Shown: positions 27,934-37,224 of the stretch, one piece after another
How positions within the stretch are numbered: the first letter of the stretch is position 1
Layout: every line of letters starts with the position of its first letter
Source: Streptomyces sp. WM6378
GTDB taxonomy: Bacteria; Actinomycetota; Actinomycetes; Streptomycetales; Streptomycetaceae
Direction of reading: 5' to 3'
NCBI RefSeq assembly: GCF_001279695.1
Contig: NZ_LGDD01000292.1
Span: forward strand, 9,191 to 73,190
Length of the DNA: 64,000 nucleotides
Notes under the pieces: model-generated
Seen by the model: only the letters and a program-made list of their open reading frames with translations
Told to the model about the DNA's origin: nothing
Database searches by the model: none
Translations under genes and position numbers: made by a program

Positions 27934-29781
27934 ATGTGCGGAATCGTGGGTTACGTAGGCGGGCAGTCGGCGCTCGACGTCGTCGTGGCGGGGCTCAAGC
28001 GCCTTGAGTACCGCGGATACGACTCGGCGGGCGTCTCGGTCCTCGCGGACGGTGGGCTCGCCGCGGCCAAGAAGGCCGGGAAGCTGGTCAATCTGGAGAA
28101 GGCGCTCCTGGAGGCGCCGCTGCCCGCCGGGTCGACCGGCATCGGGCACACCCGGTGGGCCACGCACGGCGGGCCGACCGACGCCAACGCGCACCCGCAC
28201 CTGGACAACGCCGGGCGGGTCGCCGTCGTACACAACGGGATCATCGAGAACTTCGCCGCGTTGCGGGCCGAGCTCGCCGAGCGCGGCCACCAGCTCGCCT
28301 CCGAGACGGACACCGAGGTCGTCGCGCACCTCCTCGCCGAGTGCCACTCCTCGGCCGAGGACCTGGCCGAGGCCATGCGGCAGGTGTGCCGACGGCTTGA
28401 GGGCGCGTTCACGCTGGTCGCGGTGCACGCGGACGAGCCGGACGTGGTCGTGGGCGCGCGGCGCAACTCGCCGCTGGTGGTGGGCGTCGGCGAGGGGGAG
28501 GCCTTCCTCGCCTCGGACGTCGCCGCGTTCATCGCGCACACCCGCTCCGCGATCGAACTCGGCCAGGACCAGGTCGTCGAGCTGCGCCGGGACGGTGTCA
28601 CCGTCACCGACTTCGACGGGGCGCCGGCCGAGACCCGGGCCTACCACGTCGACTGGGACGCCTCCGCCGCCGAGAAGGGCGGCTACGACTACTTCATGCT
28701 CAAGGAGATCGCCGAGCAGCCCAAGGCCGTCGCCGACACGCTGCTCGGCCGGATCGACGCGGCGGGCTCGCTGACACTGGACGAGCTGCGCATCCCCGAC
28801 TCCGTACTGCGCGAGGTCGACAAGGTCGTCATCGTGGCGTGCGGGACCGCCTACCACGCGGGCATGATCGCCAAGCTGGCGATCGAGCACTGGACACGGA
28901 TCCCGTGCGAGACGGAGCTGGCCAGCGAGTTCCGCTACCGGGACCCGATCCTCGACCGGCGCACGCTCGTCATCGCCATCTCGCAGTCCGGCGAGACCAT
29001 GGACACGCTGATGGCGCTGCGGCACGCCCGCCAGCAGGGCGCGAAGGTGCTCGCGATCTGCAACACCAACGGGTCGACGATCCCGCGCGAGTCGGACGCG
29101 GTCCTCTACACGCACGCGGGCCCCGAGGTCGCCGTCGCCTCGACGAAGGCCTTCCTCACCCAGCTGGTGGCCTGCTACCTGGTCGCGCTGTACCTCGGGC
29201 AGGTGCGCGGGACCAAGTGGGGCGACGAGGTCCGGGCCGTCGTGCACGACCTCGCCGAGATCGCCACCGAGGTCGACCGCGTCCTCGAAACGATGGAGCC
29301 CGTACGGGAGTTGGCGCGCTCGCTCGCCGACAAGAACACGGTGCTCTTCCTCGGCCGGCACGTCGGCTACCCGGTCGCCCTCGAAGGCGCGCTCAAGCTC
29401 AAGGAGCTGGCGTACATGCATGCCGAGGGGTTCGCGGCGGGGGAACTGAAGCACGGCCCGATCGCGCTGATCGAGGAGGATCTGCCGGTGGTTGTGGTCG
29501 TTCCCTCGCCCCGGGGGCGGTCGGTGCTCCATGACAAGATCGTTTCGAACATCCAGGAGATCCGGGCGCGGGGGGCGCGGACGATCGTGATCGCGGAGGA
29601 GGGGGACGAGGCGGTGGCGCCGTACGCGGACCATCTGATCCGCATCCCGGTCACGCCCACGCTGCTCCAGCCGCTCGTGGCGACCGTGCCGCTCCAGGTC
29701 TTCGCGTGCGAGCTGGCCACGGCCCGGGGCAACGAGGTCGACCAGCCCCGCAACCTGGCCAAGTCCGTGACGGTGGAGTGA
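27934..29781 (+). CDS. glmS: Glutamine-fructose-6-phosphate aminotransferase
   Basis: Makes glucosamine-6-P from fructose-6-P and glutamine, the entry to amino-sugar synthesis. 615 aa. N-terminal Cys2 nucleophile ([10 protein letters not shown]), glutaminase motif GHTRWATHG, then two SIS domains ([30 protein letters not shown]) and the terminal [11 protein letters not shown] 27934 is fixed by Cys2 and by GGAGGGG upstream. No glmS ribozyme-like leader is evident. Confidence 0.97.
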   Translation: MCGIVGYVGGQSALDVVVAGLKRLEYRGYDSAGVSVLADGGLAAAKKAGKLVNLEKALLEAPLPAGSTGIGHTRWATHGGPTDANAHPHLDNAGRVAVVHNGIIENFAALRAELAERGHQLASETDTEVVAHLLAECHSSAEDLAEAMRQVCRRLEGAFTLVAVHADEPDVVVGARRNSPLVVGVGEGEAFLASDVAAFIAHTRSAIELGQDQVVELRRDGVTVTDFDGAPAETRAYHVDWDASAAEKGGYDYFMLKEIAEQPKAVADTLLGRIDAAGSLTLDELRIPDSVLREVDKVVIVACGTAYHAGMIAKLAIEHWTRIPCETELASEFRYRDPILDRRTLVIAISQSGETMDTLMALRHARQQGAKVLAICNTNGSTIPRESDAVLYTHAGPEVAVASTKAFLTQLVACYLVALYLGQVRGTKWGDEVRAVVHDLAEIATEVDRVLETMEPVRELARSLADKNTVLFLGRHVGYPVALEGALKLKELAYMHAEGFAAGELKHGPIALIEEDLPVVVVVPSPRGRSVLHDKIVSNIQEIRARGARTIVIAEEGDEAVAPYADHLIRIPVTPTLLQPLVATVPLQVFACELATARGNEVDQPRNLAKSVTVE

Positions 29782-29785
29782 GCGC

Positions 29786-30154
29786 GTGATCATTGGTGTC
29801 GGGATCGACGTGGCCGAGATCGAGCGGTTCGGGGAGTCCATCGAGCGGACCCCCGCCATGCTCCAACGGCTGTTCGTGGAGGACGAGTTGATGCTGCCCA
29901 GCGGCGAGCGGCGGGGGGTCGCCTCGCTGGCGGTGCGGTTCGCGGCGAAGGAAGCCCTCGCGAAGGCTCTGGGGGCGCCGGCCGGGCTGTTGTGGACGGA
30001 TGCGGAGGTGTACGTGGAGGGGAGCGGGCAGCCCCGGCTCCGGGTGCGCGGGTCCGTCGCCGCGCGGGCGGCGGAGCTGGGGGTTCGGCACTGGCACGTT
30101 TCGCTCAGCCATGACGCGGGGGTCGCTTCCGCGGTGGTGATCGCGGAGGGGTGA
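29786..30154 (+). CDS. acpS: Holo-ACP synthase
   Basis: Transfers phosphopantetheine from CoA to acyl carrier protein. 122 aa. Magnesium-binding Asp in [10 protein letters not shown] and Glu in [13 protein letters not shown] are present. GTG 29786, four bases after the glmS stop; GGAGTGA at the glmS end serves as ribosome-binding site. Confidence 0.93.
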   Translation: MIIGVGIDVAEIERFGESIERTPAMLQRLFVEDELMLPSGERRGVASLAVRFAAKEALAKALGAPAGLLWTDAEVYVEGSGQPRLRVRGSVAARAAELGVRHWHVSLSHDAGVASAVVIAEG

Positions 30155-30207
30155 GTTTTCCCCTCCCCGCCCCTTCCCTGGACCCGCCGGGAATTGGTTG
30201 CCGGGTG

Positions 30208-30325
30208 CGGCCCGGTGGTCGTTCCTGGGGCTCTGCCCCAGACCCCGTATCGCGCCTTATGGGCGCTCGTCCTCAAACTCCCCCAAGGCCTTAAGGGCCA
30301 GGGGGGACCCCCATGACGGGCTGAA
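30208..30325 (+). repeat. Intergenic repeat, copy B
   Basis: CGGCCCGGTGGTCGTTCCT, a GGGGCTCTGCCCC hairpin, CCCCGTATCGCGCC, GGGCGCTCGTCCTCAAA, then the CCCCCAAGGCCTTAAGGG / CCCCCATGACGGGCTGAA module. The last module matches copy D and is absent from copy C. Occupies the 311-bp acpS-nnrD gap. Confidence 0.8.
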
Positions 30326-30465
30326 GATGCCCGCATCCCCCCTCAGCCACGTACGGTCCGCAGGCGACATGGGTTCTGGTGAGGGGCGGAGCCGGGGGCG
30401 CCGGGCAGGGCACCTCCACCCCCGGCGGGTTTCGGGGAGGGGCGGGGCGGGGGAGAGTTGGCGGC

Positions 30466-31893
30466 ATGCGTACTGCCTACGACGTCGACACCGTTCGGGC
30501 CGCCGAGGGCGAGCTCATGGCCCTCCTCCCGCCCGGCGCGCTCATGCAGCGCGCCGCCGCCGGACTGGCCGCGGCCTGCGCGGACATGCTGGGCCGGGTC
30601 TACGGCGCCAGGGTCGTGCTGCTCGTCGGCAGCGGGGACAACGGCGGCGACGCCCTGTACGCGGGGGCCCGGCTGGCCCGCCGAGGCGCGGGCGTCAGCG
30701 CGGTGCTGCTCGCCCCGGACCGCGCCCACCCCGAGGGCCTCGCCGCCTTCACCCGGGCCGGCGGCCGCGTAGCCGACGACCCCTTCGAGGTCCTGGCCGT
30801 CGCCGACCTCGTACTGGACGGCATCACCGGCATCGGCGGCCGTGGGGGCCTGCGTCCCGACGCGATCCCGCTCGCCCGGGCGGCCCGCGGGTCCAACGCC
30901 GTCGTCGTCGCCGTCGACCTCCCCAGCGGCGTGGACGCGGACACGGGCGAGGTGCCCGGCGAGGCGCTGCGGGCGGATGCGACCGTCACGTTCGGGGCGT
31001 ACAAGCCGGGGCTGCTCATCGACCCGGCGCGCGAGTACGCGGGGGCCGTGCGGCTCGTCCCCATCGGCCTCGACCTGCCCTCCGTCCCCGGCGTCGAGGC
31101 GCTCCAGCACGCCGACGTGGCGGACCTGTTGCCCACTCCGGCCGCCGAGAGCGACAAGTACCGGCGGGGTGTCGTCGGGGTCGTGGCCGGTTCGGCCCGC
31201 TATCCCGGCGCGGCGGTCCTCGCGGTCGCGGGCGCGCTGCGCGGCGGGGCCGGCGCCGTGCGGTACGTCGGGCCCGGCGGCGACGCGGTGATCGCGCGCT
31301 TCCCCGAAACCCTGGTGTCGGACGACTCGCCCGCGAAGGCCGGGCGGGTGCAGGCGTGGGTGGTGGGGCCCGGGCTGGGGGACGGTTCGGGCGTTGATGA
31401 GGTGCTCGACTCGGACGTGCCCGTCCTGGTGGACGCCGACGGGCTGCGCGGTCTCGACCCCGACGCGGTACGGGCCCGCCCGGCGCCCACCCTGCTCACC
31501 CCGCACGCGGGCGAGGCGGCCGCGCTGCTCGGGGTGCCGCGCGAGAAGGTCGAGGCGGAGCGGCTCGCCTCGGTGCGCGAACTGGCCTCGCGGTACGGGG
31601 CGACGGTGCTGCTCAAGGGCTCGACCACGCTGGTCGCCGACGCGGCCGGCCCGGTGCGGGTCAACCCGACCGGCACGCCGTGGCTGGCGACGGCGGGCAG
31701 CGGCGACGTGCTGTCGGGGCTTGCGGGCTCGTTGCTTGCGGCGGGGCTGCGGGCGAGGGATGCGGGGGCGGTGGCGGCGTACCTCCATGGTCTGGCCGGG
31801 CGCCATGCCTCGCAGGGGGCGCCTGCGACTGCGTACGGGGTGGTTGAGGCGGTGCCGGGGGTTTGGCGGGATGTTGCCGCGTCGGGCGGGTGA
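30466..31893 (+). CDS. nnrD: Bifunctional NAD(P)H-hydrate epimerase/dehydratase
   Basis: Repairs damaged hydrated NAD(P)H. 475 aa. N-terminal NnrE-type epimerase domain (~1-215) with GSGDNGGDALYAG and VDLPSGVDADTGE; C-terminal NnrD-type ADP-dependent dehydratase (~225-475) with LTPHAGEAAALLG and TAGSGDVLSGL, a ribokinase-like fold. ATG 30466 behind GGGAGAGTT. The gene lies between two direct copies (B, C) of the intergenic repeat. Confidence 0.94.
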   Translation: MRTAYDVDTVRAAEGELMALLPPGALMQRAAAGLAAACADMLGRVYGARVVLLVGSGDNGGDALYAGARLARRGAGVSAVLLAPDRAHPEGLAAFTRAGGRVADDPFEVLAVADLVLDGITGIGGRGGLRPDAIPLARAARGSNAVVVAVDLPSGVDADTGEVPGEALRADATVTFGAYKPGLLIDPAREYAGAVRLVPIGLDLPSVPGVEALQHADVADLLPTPAAESDKYRRGVVGVVAGSARYPGAAVLAVAGALRGGAGAVRYVGPGGDAVIARFPETLVSDDSPAKAGRVQAWVVGPGLGDGSGVDEVLDSDVPVLVDADGLRGLDPDAVRARPAPTLLTPHAGEAAALLGVPREKVEAERLASVRELASRYGATVLLKGSTTLVADAAGPVRVNPTGTPWLATAGSGDVLSGLAGSLLAAGLRARDAGAVAAYLHGLAGRHASQGAPATAYGVVEAVPGVWRDVAASGG

Positions 31894-31904
31894 GGAGGGG
31901 CCCC

Positions 31905-32050
31905 ACCCCGCCCTTTCCCGAGACCCTCCGGGGGGGGGGTGTCGTTCGGCTGCGGCCCAGTGGTCGTCCCCTGGGGCTCCGCCCCAGACCCCGTTCGCGC
32001 CTAAAGGGCGCTCGTCCTCAAACGCCGGACAGGCTGAAATGCTCCGGTGC
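31905..32050 (+). repeat. Intergenic repeat, copy C
   Basis: CCCTTTCCCGAGACCCTCC, a G-run, GTGTCGTTCGGCTGCGGCCC, GTGGTCGTCCCCT, the GGGGCTCCGCCCC hairpin, GTTCGCGCCTAAAGGGCGC, TCGTCCTCAAACGCCGGAC and AGGCTGAAATGC. Longest 5' part is shared with copy D. No gene in the rest of the gap to 32229. Confidence 0.8.
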
Positions 32051-32229
32051 GGGTCAGGGTCGACCCCGCTAGGGGCGCGGGGCTGTGACACGTGCGGCTC
32101 CGCCGCGTTGGGGGGAGCGACCAGCCATCCACGGCCCGCAGACCGAAGGGCGCCAGACCCCCAGCCCGCTGGGGCGGCTCGGACGTGCCCCGCGTGTGTG
32201 CACTCCCCTCCGCCGCCCCCGGCGGTTTC

Positions 32230-32748
32230 ATGGCTCGCATGGACCACCCCCGCGTCACCCTGGAACCCGGCGGCATCGCCGCGCTGCTCCTCGGCCCTGC
32301 CGTCGTGCTCGTCCCCGCGCCCCCGGCCATGGCGGACGGGCTCACCGCCGTCGTCCGGCCCGTGCCCGCCGGCCTCGGGCCCGTCGAGCGGATCGCGGTG
32401 GTCGAGCGGGAGGTCGCCGTCGCCGAGGACGGTCAACTCACCTCCTCCGCAGGGCTGTTGAGGCTTGGTGAGGCGTCCTCGTACGCCGCGCAGGGCGAGG
32501 CCTGCACCCCGCAGCGCCTCGCCGAGGCCCTCCGGCGGCACCGCGGTGACCTGTGGAGCGCGCTCGCCGAGTTCGGGTACGTCGGCGGGCGCGGGGGCGG
32601 GGTGCAGGCGGCGGCCCTCGCGGCGGCGTTCGCCGTGGCCCCGGGCGGTCCGGAGCCCGCCGCCCCGGACCGGGTCTTCGCGAGCGTGGAGGAGTTCGCG
32701 GCCCGGTGCTGCGCCTGGCGGGATGCCCCGCCATCCACAGGTGGGTGA
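32230..32748 (+). CDS. Hypothetical protein
   Basis: 172 residues from ATG 32230 (MARMDHPRVTLEPGG); ATG 32239 is equally possible and the frame is open to 32092. A hydrophobic Ala/Leu/Pro stretch (residues ~14-34) could be a weak membrane segment. RHRGDLWSALAEFGYVGGRGGG and CCAW near the end are the only distinctive segments. Family not recognised; coding judged from codon bias and position. Confidence 0.5.
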   Translation: MARMDHPRVTLEPGGIAALLLGPAVVLVPAPPAMADGLTAVVRPVPAGLGPVERIAVVEREVAVAEDGQLTSSAGLLRLGEASSYAAQGEACTPQRLAEALRRHRGDLWSALAEFGYVGGRGGGVQAAALAAAFAVAPGGPEPAAPDRVFASVEEFAARCCAWRDAPPSTGG

Positions 32749-32859
32749 GGGCCTGGCCCGCCGCTCCCCACCGGGGCTCACCAGGGCAACCCCCGCCACC
32801 GGGTGACATCCGCCGCGCGGCTTCCGCGACACGCCCGGTGCCGGGGGTTCTCTGGGCCT

Positions 32860-33897
32860 ATGAGACAAGCACAAATTCGTCAAAAACGTCAGAAGCCGCA
32901 GAAACGTCAGAAATGGGGGGCTTGCGGGCTGGTGGTCGCGGCCGCTCTCACGCTCGGGGCCGCCGCGCCCAGCACCGGCGTCCCGCTGCCCCCGCCACCC
33001 CGCCGTCTCGCGGCACCCGCGGCACCCGCGGCCCCCGTCCCGCCCGCGCCGGGCGACCCCGCCCCGGGCAACCCCGCGCCGCCCGCCCCTGGCGACCCCG
33101 CGCCGGGCAACACCACCACCGCCGAGGTCCTCGTCCCCGGTGAGGCGCTCGACCCGAAGGCCGGCCCCCTCGACACCCCCGACCAGGTGCTGCCCCCGCT
33201 CGTGTACCAGCCCGACGCCGCCGAGGACCGGCTCGAACCGGTTGCCGCGCCCGAGGAGACGTACCGGCTCATCGAGTACGTGCCGCAGAGCGAAGTGGCC
33301 GCCAAGCCCGGTAGTTGCACCGCCAAGGCCGGGCCGTATCAGCGGCAGATCGAGCAGTGGCTCGGGCTCAAGGTGGACGGGCGGCAGTCCTCGGCCGACT
33401 GTGACGCGATCCGCAAGTTCCAGCAGACGCAGGGGATTTCGCCGGCCATCGGGTTCGCCGGGCCGGTCACCTGGTCCCGGATGCAGTTCCTGTCCGCGCG
33501 CAAGAATCCCAACGCCGCGCACAACTGCCCCGCGAAGGCGCAGCGGGTGGCCTGCGTGGATCTGACGCGGCAGTTGATGTGGGTGCAGATGGGGAAGAAG
33601 GTGACATTCGGGCCCGTGCCCATCCGTAGTGGGCGGGCCTCGCTGCCCACCCGGGGCGGGTGGCACAAGGTCTACTGGCGGCACAAGAACCACTGGTCGA
33701 CGATCTACCACCAGTCCATGCCGTACGCCCAGTTCTTCGACGGCGGGCAGGCCTTCCACGCCGTCTACCACAGCGTGTACACCTCGGAGGGCAGCCACGG
33801 GTGTGTGAACCTCAGCGTCGATGATGCGCGCAAACTGTGGGACGCCCTGCGCCAGGGCGACGGCGTCTACGTGTGGGGGCACCGCGAGGGCACCTGA
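32860..33897 (+). CDS. L,D-transpeptidase (YkuD) with peptidoglycan-binding domain
   Basis: Forms 3-3 cross-links in peptidoglycan or attaches proteins to it. 345 aa from ATG 32860. Lys/Gln/Arg-rich start, one hydrophobic export segment (~19-37), a Pro/Ala linker with GDPAPGNPAPPAPGDPAPGN repeats (~50-95), a peptidoglycan-binding repeat (DCDAIRKFQQTQGISPAIG), and a YkuD domain with HAVYHS and the catalytic SHGCVNLS motif near residue 313. Confidence 0.9.
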   Translation: MRQAQIRQKRQKPQKRQKWGACGLVVAAALTLGAAAPSTGVPLPPPPRRLAAPAAPAAPVPPAPGDPAPGNPAPPAPGDPAPGNTTTAEVLVPGEALDPKAGPLDTPDQVLPPLVYQPDAAEDRLEPVAAPEETYRLIEYVPQSEVAAKPGSCTAKAGPYQRQIEQWLGLKVDGRQSSADCDAIRKFQQTQGISPAIGFAGPVTWSRMQFLSARKNPNAAHNCPAKAQRVACVDLTRQLMWVQMGKKVTFGPVPIRSGRASLPTRGGWHKVYWRHKNHWSTIYHQSMPYAQFFDGGQAFHAVYHSVYTSEGSHGCVNLSVDDARKLWDALRQGDGVYVWGHREGT

Positions 33898-33964
33898 GCC
33901 CGCCCCCGCCGGTGTGTCCTGCGGCACAATCCGAGTCCTCGTGCGCTCTGAGAGACTTGGCGCG

Positions 33965-35119
33965 ATGACCGCGATGACTCAGTACCCCGCCGGGCGCGCC
34001 CGTGCCGAGATCGACCTCGGCGCGCTGCGCGCCAACGTCCGTACGCTGCGCGCCTGTTCGCCCGGCGCGCAGCTCATGGCCGTGGTGAAGGCGGACGCGT
34101 ACGGGCACGGCGCGGTGCCGTGCGCCAGGGCGGCGCGGCAGGCGGGCGCCGCTTGGATCGGCACCGCGACGCCGCACGAGGCGCTCGCCCTGCGCGCGGC
34201 CGGCATCGAGGGCCGGATGATGTGCTGGCTGTGGACGCCGGGCGGCCCCTGGCGCGAGGCCATCGAGGCGGACATCGACGTCTCGGTCAGCGGCATGTGG
34301 GCGCTGCGGGAGGTCACCGACGCCGCCCGCGCCGCCGGACGTACCGCCAGGATCCAGCTCAAGGCTGACACCGGGCTCGGCCGCAACGGCTGTCAGCCCG
34401 CCGACTGGCCGGAACTCGTCCACGCGGCGCTCGCCGCCCCCGGGGTGGCGGTCACCGGCCTGTGGTCGCACCTGGCCTGCGCCGACGAGCCCGGCCACCC
34501 CTCGATCGCGGCTCAGCTCTCGGTGTTCCAGGAGATGACCGCGTTCGCGGAGAAGGCGGGCATCACCCCCGAGGTGCGGCACATCGCCAACTCCCCGGCC
34601 ACGCTCACCCTCCCCGAATCCCACTTCGACCTCGTGCGCACCGGCATCGCCATGTACGGCATCTCGCCCGCGCCGGAGCTCGGCACCGCGCGCGAGCTCG
34701 GCCTGCGGCCGGTCATGACGCTGTCGGCCTCGGTGGCGCTCGCCAAGCAGGTTCCGGCGGGTCACGGCGTCAGTTACGGGCATCACTACGTCACGAAGAG
34801 CGAGACCACCCTCGGCCTCGTCCCGCTCGGGTACGCCGACGGCATCCCGCGGCACGCCTCCGGGCGCGGCCCGGTTCTGGTGGGCGGGAAAGTGCGTACC
34901 GCGGCGGGCCGCATTGCCATGGACCAGTTCGTGGTCGACCTTGAGGGGGACAAGGTCGAGCCGGGCGACCGGGCCGTGCTGTTCGGGCCGGGCGACCACG
35001 GGGAGCCCACGGCCGAGGACTGGGCGCGGGCGGCCGACACCATCGGCTACGAGATCGTGACGCGCATCGGTTCACGGGTGCCCCGCGTCTACGTGAATGA
35101 GTGTTCCGACGACGAGTAA
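33965..35119 (+). CDS. alr: Alanine racemase
   Basis: PLP enzyme making D-Ala for peptidoglycan. 384 aa. PLP lysine in MAVVKADAYGHG (Lys42), catalytic Tyr in GVSYGHHY, GRIAMDQFVVD and the C-terminal beta domain are complete. ATG 33965 (MTAMTQYPAGRARAEIDLGAL); the ATG three codons later is an alternative. Followed by a hydrolase 15 bp downstream, likely one operon through tsaE. Confidence 0.95.
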   Translation: MTAMTQYPAGRARAEIDLGALRANVRTLRACSPGAQLMAVVKADAYGHGAVPCARAARQAGAAWIGTATPHEALALRAAGIEGRMMCWLWTPGGPWREAIEADIDVSVSGMWALREVTDAARAAGRTARIQLKADTGLGRNGCQPADWPELVHAALAAPGVAVTGLWSHLACADEPGHPSIAAQLSVFQEMTAFAEKAGITPEVRHIANSPATLTLPESHFDLVRTGIAMYGISPAPELGTARELGLRPVMTLSASVALAKQVPAGHGVSYGHHYVTKSETTLGLVPLGYADGIPRHASGRGPVLVGGKVRTAAGRIAMDQFVVDLEGDKVEPGDRAVLFGPGDHGEPTAEDWARAADTIGYEIVTRIGSRVPRVYVNECSDDE

Positions 35120-35134
35120 GAGCGGAGCGGCACG

Positions 35135-36370
35135 GTGAGCGAGAGCAGCACGGGGGACGCCGTCGTATCCGCGGTCCAGGATGCCCAGTCCGCGGTGGGG
35201 AACTGGCGTCTTGCCGGGATCGCGGGCGCCGCGGTCGGCGTGGTCGCGGCGGGCGCCGCGGCAGGGGTCGCCATAGAGCGCCTCACCGTCGGGCGCGGCA
35301 TGCGCAGAAAGGCGCGGCTCGCGCTCGACGCGTCCGGGCCCTACGGGTCGCTGCGGGGCATGCCCGGCAGGGCGGTCGCCGACGACGGCACGGTCCTCTA
35401 CTACGAGACCGACGAGGTCGAGCCCGAGGCGGGCGCCAACGGCTCGCGCAAGCGCCGGCTGTTCGGGCGCAAGGTCCCGGCCCCGGTCACCGTGGTGTTC
35501 TCGCACGGCTACTGCCTCAGCCAGGACTCCTGGCACTTCCAGCGGGCCGCCCTGCGCGGAGTGCTGCGCACGGTGCACTGGGACCAGCGCAGCCACGGCC
35601 GCTCGGACCGCGGCAAGGCTCAGCGCGACGGCGTCCCGGTCGACATCGACCAGCTCGGCCGCGATCTGAAGGCCGTCATCGACGCGGCCGCGCCAAAGGG
35701 CCCGCTCGTCCTGGTGGGCCATTCCATGGGCGGCATGACGATCATGGCCCTGGCCGACCAGTACCCCGAACTGATCCGGGACCGGGTGGTCGGCGTCGGC
35801 TTCGTCGGTACGTCCTCGGGCAAGCTCGGCGAGGTCAACTACGGCCTTCCGGTGGCCGGGGTCAACGCGGTGCGCCGGGTGCTGCCGGGCGTGCTCAAGG
35901 CGCTGGGCTCGCAGGCCGAGCTGGTGGAGCGGGGACGGCGGGCGACGGCCGACCTGTTCGCGGGCATGATCAAGCGCTACTCGTTCTCCTCCAAGGACGT
36001 CGACCCGGCGGTGGCCCGGTTCGCCGAGCGGATGATCGAGGGCACCCCCATCGACGTGGTCGCGGAGTTCTACCCGGCCTTCTCCGAGCACGACAAGACG
36101 GCGGCCCTGGCGATCTTCGCGGAGGTCCCCGTCCTGGTCCTGGCCGGCGACCGCGACCTGGTCACGCCCAGCTCGCACAGCGAGGCCATCGCCGATCTGC
36201 TGCCCGACGCGGAGCTGGTCATCGTGCCGGACGGCGGGCACCTGGTGATGCTGGAGCACCCCGAGACGGTCACCGACCGCCTCGCGGACCTCCTGGCCCG
36301 GGTCGGCGCGGTGCCGCAGGCCGCTAACGTTGGGACGTATGGAAGCACCGCACAGCAGCCCGGCGGCTGA
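35135..36370 (+). CDS. Alpha/beta-hydrolase with N-terminal membrane segment
   Basis: 411 aa. TM or signal-anchor at ~25-48 (LAGIAGAAVGVVAAGAAAGV), oxyanion region FSHGYCLSQDSW, nucleophile elbow GHSMGG (~195-200), late Asp region VLVLAGDRDLVTP and His in DGGHLVMLEHP: a complete Ser-Asp-His triad. GTG 35135 after AGCGGAGCGG. Between alr and tsaE in Streptomyces; substrate unknown. Overlaps tsaE by 32 bp. Confidence 0.9.
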   Translation: MSESSTGDAVVSAVQDAQSAVGNWRLAGIAGAAVGVVAAGAAAGVAIERLTVGRGMRRKARLALDASGPYGSLRGMPGRAVADDGTVLYYETDEVEPEAGANGSRKRRLFGRKVPAPVTVVFSHGYCLSQDSWHFQRAALRGVLRTVHWDQRSHGRSDRGKAQRDGVPVDIDQLGRDLKAVIDAAAPKGPLVLVGHSMGGMTIMALADQYPELIRDRVVGVGFVGTSSGKLGEVNYGLPVAGVNAVRRVLPGVLKALGSQAELVERGRRATADLFAGMIKRYSFSSKDVDPAVARFAERMIEGTPIDVVAEFYPAFSEHDKTAALAIFAEVPVLVLAGDRDLVTPSSHSEAIADLLPDAELVIVPDGGHLVMLEHPETVTDRLADLLARVGAVPQAANVGTYGSTAQQPGG

Positions 36371-36848
36371 CGCCGGCACCCGCATGACCCTCAACTCCCC
36401 TTCCGAAATGCAGGAGTTGGGCCGCCGCATCGCCAAACTGCTCCGCCCCGGCGACCTCGTGATGCTCACCGGGGAGCTCGGCGCCGGCAAGACGACCCTC
36501 ACCCGCGGCCTCGGCGAGGGCCTCGGCGTGCGCGGCGCCGTGACGTCCCCCACCTTCGTCATCGCCCGCGTCCACCCCTCGTTGACCGGCGGGCCCGCCC
36601 TGGTGCACGTGGACGCGTACCGGCTCGGCGGCGGGCTCGACGAGATGGAGGACCTCGACCTCGACGTGTCGCTGCCCGAGTCCGTGGTGGTCGTCGAGTG
36701 GGGCGAGGGCAAGGTCGAGGAGCTGTCCGACGACCGGCTCCAAGTCCTGATCGACCGGGTCGTGGGCGAGACCGACGACGACCGCAGGATCGTCACCGTC
36801 ACCGGAATCGGGCCCCGCTGGACCGGCGCCGGGGTGGAGGGTCTCTGA
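36339..36848 (+). CDS. tsaE: tRNA threonylcarbamoyladenosine synthesis ATPase TsaE
   Basis: ATPase of the TsaB-TsaD-TsaE complex that makes t6A at tRNA position 37. 169 aa. Walker A GELGAGKTT (~45-53), TSPTFVIARVHPSL, HVDAYRLGG and VVVEWGEG are family motifs. ATG 36339 lies inside the end of the hydrolase gene; GGGACGT precedes it. tsaB and tsaD follow after an interruption of two unrelated genes. Confidence 0.93.
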   Translation: MEAPHSSPAADAGTRMTLNSPSEMQELGRRIAKLLRPGDLVMLTGELGAGKTTLTRGLGEGLGVRGAVTSPTFVIARVHPSLTGGPALVHVDAYRLGGGLDEMEDLDLDVSLPESVVVVEWGEGKVEELSDDRLQVLIDRVVGETDDDRRIVTVTGIGPRWTGAGVEGL

Positions 36849-36951
36849 GGCCGCGGCCGGGTGCGGCTGGAGGGGGCCGTACATTCCGACAAGACGTCGG
36901 CAAAGTGTTGCGCCGGCTGCACCGGGCATGGTGACATGGAGACAGAGACCT

Positions 36952-36969
36952 GGTTAGGTTTACCTAACC
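36952..36969. promoter_or_regulatory. Putative iron box (DmdR1/IdeR-type operator)
   Basis: GGTTAGGT-TT-ACCTAACC is an 18-bp palindrome with perfect 8-bp arms. Its centre TTAGGTTTACCTAA matches 12 of 14 positions of the actinobacterial DtxR-family consensus core TTAGGCTAACCTAA. It ends 31 bp before the start of the 58-codon ORF, where a repressor could block its transcription. Confidence 0.7.
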
Positions 36970-37000
36970 GCGCCTTCTTCCGCAGCCCCAGGAGGCCGCC

Positions 37001-37177
37001 ATGACCGTGCCGGAACGCGAAGCGAAGCCGCAGGCCCCGCGGGGCGTCCCGGTGCCGCTCGGGGTGTCGATACACGATCTGCTCGCCTCGTGCGCCGCGG
37101 CCACCGCCGTCTCGACCCCGCCGCGCGAGAGCGCCCCGGCGGCCGACGAGGGTGACGCGCGCAAGGACGCCGCTTAG
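37001..37177 (+). CDS. Small 58-residue protein downstream of an iron box
   Basis: ATG 37001 has an ideal AGGAGG at 36990-36995, and codons show the expected GC3 bias. The protein is Pro/Ala-rich with charged ends (MTVPEREAKPQAPRGV, EGDARKDAA) and one short hydrophobic segment SIHDLLASCAAATAV containing a single Cys. No family recognised. Between tsaE and tsaB, facing a convergent gene whose stop is 47 bp away. Confidence 0.7.
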   Translation: MTVPEREAKPQAPRGVPVPLGVSIHDLLASCAAATAVSTPPRESAPAADEGDARKDAA

Positions 37178-37224
37178 TCCTATCGGGTGTTCGTCGGGTG
37201 TTCGTCGGGTGGGGCGCCGGCTGT

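Noticed and set aside
30343..33927. 1194-codon - strand frame opposite nnrD, the hypothetical gene and the L,D-transpeptidase
   Set aside because: Covers three + strand genes and a repeat; composition is that of antisense high-GC sequence.
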